Assembly: GCA_903875815.1 (NCBI GenBank) | Contig: CAIQXR010000304.1 | Location: 1 to 7,990, forward strand | Reading direction: 5' to 3' | Length of the DNA: 7,990 nucleotides | Origin: an uncultured Actinomycetes bacterium | GTDB taxonomy: Bacteria; Actinomycetota; Actinomycetes; Nanopelagicales; Nanopelagicaceae | In this document: in pieces, positions 6,638 to 7,990 of the stretch | How positions within the stretch are numbered: position 1 is the stretch's first letter | Layout: every line of letters starts with the position of its first letter | Notes under the pieces: generated by a model | Told to the model about the DNA's origin: nothing | Databases searched by the model: none | Seen by the model: only the letters and a program-made list of their open reading frames with translations | Position numbers and translations under genes: made by a program

Positions 6638-6666
6638 TTGACTTAAAGTTGAGGGTTAGGGAGTGT
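6638..6666 (+). promoter_or_regulatory. Candidate promoter of the second MerR gene
   Basis: TTGACT (6638-6643), 17 bp, then GAGTGT (6661-6666) sits in the 147-nt gap (6613-6759) after the nuclease-family gene. It has the same -35 core, spacing and AGTGT ending as the promoter before the FHA gene. An ACTTAAAGT palindrome (6641-6649) overlaps the -35. The rest of the gap shows no strong hairpin or reading frame. The -10 is weak by consensus. Confidence 0.4.
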
Positions 6667-6759
6667 CGCGCCACCCATTCCGGGCGATTCGGTTCTACCC
6701 TTAAGCCATTGAATCTGCCATCCCCAGCAGAGGATCTTCCCCCAAAGAAGTGAGCACCA

Positions 6760-7287
6760 ATGACTCAAAATTCAGATATTTCGCAGAGCGGCATCGGTTA
6801 CCGCGGACCAACAGCATGCCAAGCAGCGGGTATTACCTACCGCCAGTTGGATTACTGGGCTCGAACAGATCTTGTTGTGCCAAGCGTGCAGGGTGCAAGT
6901 GGTTCCGGCAGTCAGCGTCTCTATAGTTTCCGCGACATTCTTGTTCTCAAGATCGTGAAGCGTCTTCTGGACACAGGGGTATCACTTCAAAATATCCGCT
7001 CAGCCGTAGAGCACTTGCGCGAACGTGGCGTGGCAGACCTCGAGCGCATGACTCTCATGAGTGACGGCGCATCGATCTACGAATGCACCAGTCCTGATGA
7101 CATTATCGATCTTCTCCAGGGCGGCCAAGGCGTCTTTGGTATAGCCATTGGAAAGGTCTGGAGCGAAGTGGAAGGCACGCTTGCCACCTTGCAGGGCGAA
7201 CGCTTGGGCGACGGCGAGATTGCCGTCACACCTGATGTCGAGAGTGGCGACGAATTGGCGATGCGTCGGAAGCGCAAAGGCGCCTAA
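6760..7287 (+). CDS. MerR-family regulator, Rv1830 (ResR) type
   Basis: This 175-residue protein has a MerR DNA-binding domain at about 15-88: GPTACQAAGITYRQLDYWARTDLVVPS forms the helix-turn-helix, SQRLYSFRDI the wing, and LDTGVSLQNIRSAVEHLRERG the following helices. The C-terminal part (about 95-175) is short and has no cysteine cluster typical of metal-sensing MerR proteins, so no metal ligand site is apparent. It ends in a basic tail (RRKRKGA). Position and layout match Rv1830 of M. tuberculosis, described as ResR and linked to growth and division control through whiB2 and whiA. Here it lies 56 nt upstream of gcvP, behind its own candidate promoter. ATG 6760 is preceded by the purine stretch AAAGAAGTGAG. 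Targets in this organism are unknown. Confidence 0.86.
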   Translation: MTQNSDISQSGIGYRGPTACQAAGITYRQLDYWARTDLVVPSVQGASGSGSQRLYSFRDILVLKIVKRLLDTGVSLQNIRSAVEHLRERGVADLERMTLMSDGASIYECTSPDDIIDLLQGGQGVFGIAIGKVWSEVEGTLATLQGERLGDGEIAVTPDVESGDELAMRRKRKGA

Positions 7288-7312
7288 AACTCCATATTCT
7301 TACCCCTATGTC

Positions 7313-7325
7313 GGCGGTAGCCGCC
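7313..7325 (+). promoter_or_regulatory. Short GC-rich hairpin in the gcvP leader
   Basis: GGCGG and CCGCC pair around a TAG loop, in the 56-nt gap before gcvP. There is no T-run, so it is not an obvious terminator. CCCC at 7303-7306 could further pair with GGGG at 7335-7338 in the gcvP ribosome site, enclosing this hairpin. No glycine riboswitch fold is apparent in so short a gap. Confidence 0.35.
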
Positions 7326-7343
7326 TAATGATCTGGGGGAGTT

Positions 7344-7990
7344 ATGAGCGAAGTCCGTTCGCGTTTTGAAGACCGTCACATCGGTCCTAACAGCCATGAT
7401 GTTCAGCAGATGCTCCGCGAAATTGGCGAAAGTTCACTCGAAGAATTCATTTCACGTGTAGTTCCCGAGAACATCGTTATTGGTGAGCGGTTAGACAAGG
7501 TTCTTCCACCTGCGATCTCAGAAGTTGCGGCCATTGAGGAGCTTCGCGCGCTTGCGGATAAGAACACCGCAATTAAATCATTGATCGGCGCTGGCTACTA
7601 CGGATCAATTACTCCACCAGTGATCCTTCGAAATGTTTTAGAAAATCCGTCCTGGTACACCGCCTATACGCCTTACCAACCTGAAATTTCACAAGGTCGA
7701 CTAGAAGCGATCTTTGCTTTCCAAACAGTTGTCTCTGACTTAACCGGTCTTCCCATTTCTAACGCATCGATGTTAGATGAAGCGACATCAGCGGCTGAGG
7801 CGATGACACTTGCTCGTCGCAATTCATCACACTCAGATGATGCCGCCTTTGTCATTGATAAGAATCTTCATCCACATATCAAGGCCGTCATACATACACG
7901 TGCTAAGCCTCTCAAGATATCTGTCATTGAATCAGAGATCAGCGATCAGTCGCTTAACGCCTTATCGGGTGAGATTTTCGGAGTCGTTTC
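7344..7990 (+). CDS. gcvP: Glycine dehydrogenase (decarboxylating), P protein, 5' part
   Basis: The window holds the first 215 codons of the PLP-dependent P protein, which decarboxylates glycine and loads the aminomethyl group on lipoyl-GcvH. The frame is open from ATG 7344 to the right edge. Recognisable N-terminal family stretches are DRHIGPN at about 10-16, LIGAGYYGSITPPVILRN around 80-97, WYTAYTPYQPEISQGRLEA around 103-121 and a DEATSAAEAM stretch at about 144-153. A full P protein has roughly 950 residues, so most of it, including the PLP-binding lysine, lies beyond the window; this is truncation by the window edge. A G-rich site (GGGGGAG, 7335-7341) lies unusually close to the ATG. It is separated from gcvH by the FHA/MerR cluster, as in mycobacteria. 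Confidence 0.96.
   Translation, partial: MSEVRSRFEDRHIGPNSHDVQQMLREIGESSLEEFISRVVPENIVIGERLDKVLPPAISEVAAIEELRALADKNTAIKSLIGAGYYGSITPPVILRNVLENPSWYTAYTPYQPEISQGRLEAIFAFQTVVSDLTGLPISNASMLDEATSAAEAMTLARRNSSHSDDAAFVIDKNLHPHIKAVIHTRAKPLKISVIESEISDQSLNALSGEIFGVV

Noticed and set aside
6668..6706. Possible hairpins in the gap before the second MerR gene, such as CGCC with GGCG
   Set aside because: Stems of only four bases or with bulges, no T-run; expected by chance in GC-rich sequence.
7288..7343. Glycine riboswitch before gcvP
   Set aside because: The gap is only 56 nt, too short for a glycine aptamer plus expression platform, and no aptamer-like conserved core is visible. The 144-nt gap after gcvH also shows none.

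Overview
This window is a stretch of actinobacterial housekeeping chromosome with every gene on the + strand. The evidence for Actinobacteria is gene order. The block pgsA-type enzyme, gcvH, FHA protein (GarA/OdhI type), MerR protein (FtsR type), bifunctional-nuclease-family protein, second MerR protein, gcvP matches the Mycobacterium tuberculosis neighbourhood Rv1822-Rv1832 as I recall it. The preceding block, aroH-tyrA-cmk/der, is also a familiar actinobacterial arrangement. Base composition is near 50% GC in the genes by eye, which is low for the phylum. Together with short intergenic gaps and a fused cmk-der, this fits a streamlined lineage such as the freshwater acI group (Nanopelagicales). 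That placement is inference; the phylum call is firmer.

Layout. Positions 1-280 are strikingly AT-rich (about 32% GC by hand count over 1-240) and hold no gene I can support. From about 287 a compact run begins: aroH (chorismate mutase) overlaps tyrA (prephenate dehydrogenase with a C-terminal ACT domain) by ATGA. After 54 nt comes a fused cytidylate kinase-GTPase Der, after 8 nt a CDP-alcohol phosphatidyltransferase, and after 10 nt gcvH. This run looks like one long transcription unit. A 144-nt gap (4756-4899) then carries a good promoter candidate (TTGACC-N17-TAGTGT) with a 9-bp inverted repeat lying across its spacer and -10, followed by two further dyads. Next come the FHA gene and the first MerR gene, overlapping by one base, then the bifunctional-nuclease gene. 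A second gap of 147 nt carries a similarly built promoter candidate ahead of the second MerR gene, and the window ends inside gcvP.

How the genes fit together. AroH and TyrA carry out consecutive steps from chorismate towards tyrosine. Cmk-Der joins pyrimidine nucleotide supply to ribosome assembly. GcvH and GcvP are two of the four glycine cleavage components. They flank a regulatory cluster whose relatives control 2-oxoglutarate/glutamate flux (GarA/OdhI) and cell division or growth (FtsR and the Rv1830-type MerR). I see no mobile element, CRISPR array, tRNA, rRNA or wholly unknown gene system. The interesting signals are regulatory dyads, a changed phosphoswitch motif in the FHA protein, the gene fusion, and the composition break at the left edge.
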